Shown here in pieces: positions 14,286 through 14,976 of a DNA stretch of 14,976 nucleotides. Source of the DNA: JANQLU01 sp964434955 (GTDB lineage Bacteria > Planctomycetota > Planctomycetia > Pirellulales > Pirellulaceae); assembly GCA_964434955.1 (NCBI GenBank), contig CAYSXI010000133.1:1-14976 (forward strand), read 5' to 3'. The notes below the pieces were generated by a model. That model was not told where the DNA came from, searched no databases, and worked only from the letters and a program-made list of their open reading frames with translations. Within the stretch, counting starts at the first letter, position 1. Each line of letters begins with the position of its first letter. Made by a program: the position numbers and the translations under genes.

Positions 14286-14311
14286 CCCGTTGCTTTTGCG
14301 GCGGGTTTTTT
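14286..14311 (+). terminator. Rho-independent terminator between the small basic protein gene and trmB
   Basis: CCCGTTGC (14286-14293) pairs fully, with two G-T wobbles, with GCGGCGGG (14298-14305) across a TTTT loop and is followed by six T (14306-14311). It ends 14 bases before the trmB ATG. Confidence 0.88.
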
Positions 14312-14325
14312 GTTGCCTCAGGATT

Positions 14326-14970
14326 ATGGGTCGTAGAGCACTTCCAAAAATCGATCGCACGATTGAGTTTGATCATTTGATCAAACACGTCGAGGACCTT
14401 CCTGAAGGATTCAATGTGCTTGAATTCTTTGATCGCGACGCGCCGCTTGAAATTGAAGTCGGTAGCGGCAAAGGGCTTTTCTTGTCCAACGCCTCGCGAA
14501 ACGATCCGGACGCAAACTATCTGGGCAATGAGATTGCTCGAAAATACGCCAAGTACTGTGCTTATCGATTTGCCAAGCTCGGTTGTACAAACGCGCGGAT
14601 GATCGCCGGCGACGGACTTCGTTTGTTCCGTGAGTTTTTGCAGGCGGATATCGCTCGAGGTGTCCACGTCTATTTTCCCGATCCCTGGTGGAAAGCCAGG
14701 CATCGACGAAGGCGCGTGATGACTCCTGAGTTTGTTGCCGACGTGTATCGAGTCCTCCAGCCGGGCGGCGTCTTCCATTTCTGGACGGATGTCGAGGAGT
14801 ACTTTGAATCGACGATCGAACTACTGGCCGAGTGTTCGCAATTCTCAAAACCCCGATCAGTCGAGGTGACCCCGGCCGAGCACGGCATGGACTATCGGAC
14901 CCATTTCGAGCGCCGGATGCGACTCAACGATCATCCCGTGTTCCGGGCTCAATTCGTCAAGTCGAACTGA
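14326..14970 (+). CDS. trmB: tRNA (guanine-N7)-methyltransferase
   Basis: 214 residues. SAM-dependent enzyme that makes m7G46 in the variable loop of tRNAs. The SAM-binding motif I is IEVGSGKG (residues 43-50), followed by the acidic LGNEIARKYAKY (66-77), the family signature YFPDPWWKARHRRRR (116-130), TDVEEY, and the C-terminal YRTHFERRM that binds SAM and tRNA. Length is typical. I start at ATG 14326, since the in-frame TTG at 14290 would place the N-terminus inside a transcription terminator and add a Cys/Arg/Leu-rich leader not found in the family. An AGG at 14320-14322 is only 3 bases from the ATG, so initiation may be weak. The stop TGA at 14968-14970 lies inside the window, so the gene is complete. 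Confidence 0.95.
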   Translation: MGRRALPKIDRTIEFDHLIKHVEDLPEGFNVLEFFDRDAPLEIEVGSGKGLFLSNASRNDPDANYLGNEIARKYAKYCAYRFAKLGCTNARMIAGDGLRLFREFLQADIARGVHVYFPDPWWKARHRRRRVMTPEFVADVYRVLQPGGVFHFWTDVEEYFESTIELLAECSQFSKPRSVEVTPAEHGMDYRTHFERRMRLNDHPVFRAQFVKSN

Positions 14971-14976
14971 GGCGCG

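Noticed and set aside
14290..14325. Upstream TTG start of trmB
   Set aside because: The codon is inside the terminator stem and the added residues do not resemble any TrmB N-terminus.

Overview
The window looks like a chromosomal segment of a planctomycete, most likely a Pirellulaceae-type marine or freshwater lineage. This is inferred from gene content rather than a marker gene: a BBP2-type outer-membrane porin with a Gln-rich N-terminus, a zinc-ribbon/TPR protein, a GATase-like two-pass membrane protein next to a GldA-type ABC ATPase, and trp genes that are scattered rather than in one operon. Several genes start with TTG or GTG and lack a strong Shine-Dalgarno. Almost every base belongs to a gene or a short spacer. 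No gap exceeds 300 bases; the largest are 9333-9550, 11808-12015, 13915-14107 and 7845-8033. I see no tRNA, rRNA, CRISPR, insertion sequence or prophage.

Layout: 2-3155 (+) holds the 3' part of pgi, a UPF0173 metallo-beta-lactamase-fold hydrolase and a secreted protein of unknown function. At 3201-4002 a Rieske [2Fe-2S] protein (-) and a MazG-like pyrophosphohydrolase (+) diverge from a 109-bp spacer. 4131-7355 (+) is a two-gene unit: a large secreted/membrane GATase-like protein and an ABC ATPase, with no permease beside them. A four-copy 18-bp tandem repeat (7405-7476) separates this unit from the minus-strand block 11807-7488: trpD, ftsY, a BBP2-like porin and a divergent P-II signalling protein. 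12016-12954 (+) is a nucleoside-hydrolase-family protein lacking two expected active-site residues. 13102-13914 (-) is the zinc-ribbon/TPR protein. 14108-14209 (+) encodes a 33-residue, extremely basic protein, followed by a structured 3' region with a strong terminator and then by trmB.

Functionally this is mainly housekeeping: glycolysis, tryptophan synthesis, co-translational targeting, tRNA m7G modification, envelope. I do not see a complete new multi-gene system. The points most worth checking are the P-II paralogue with a rewritten T-loop and no uridylylation tyrosine, the permease-less ABC unit, the atypical nucleoside hydrolase, the MazG-like enzyme with a four-cysteine tail, and the small basic protein whose terminator ends only 14 bases before the trmB start codon.
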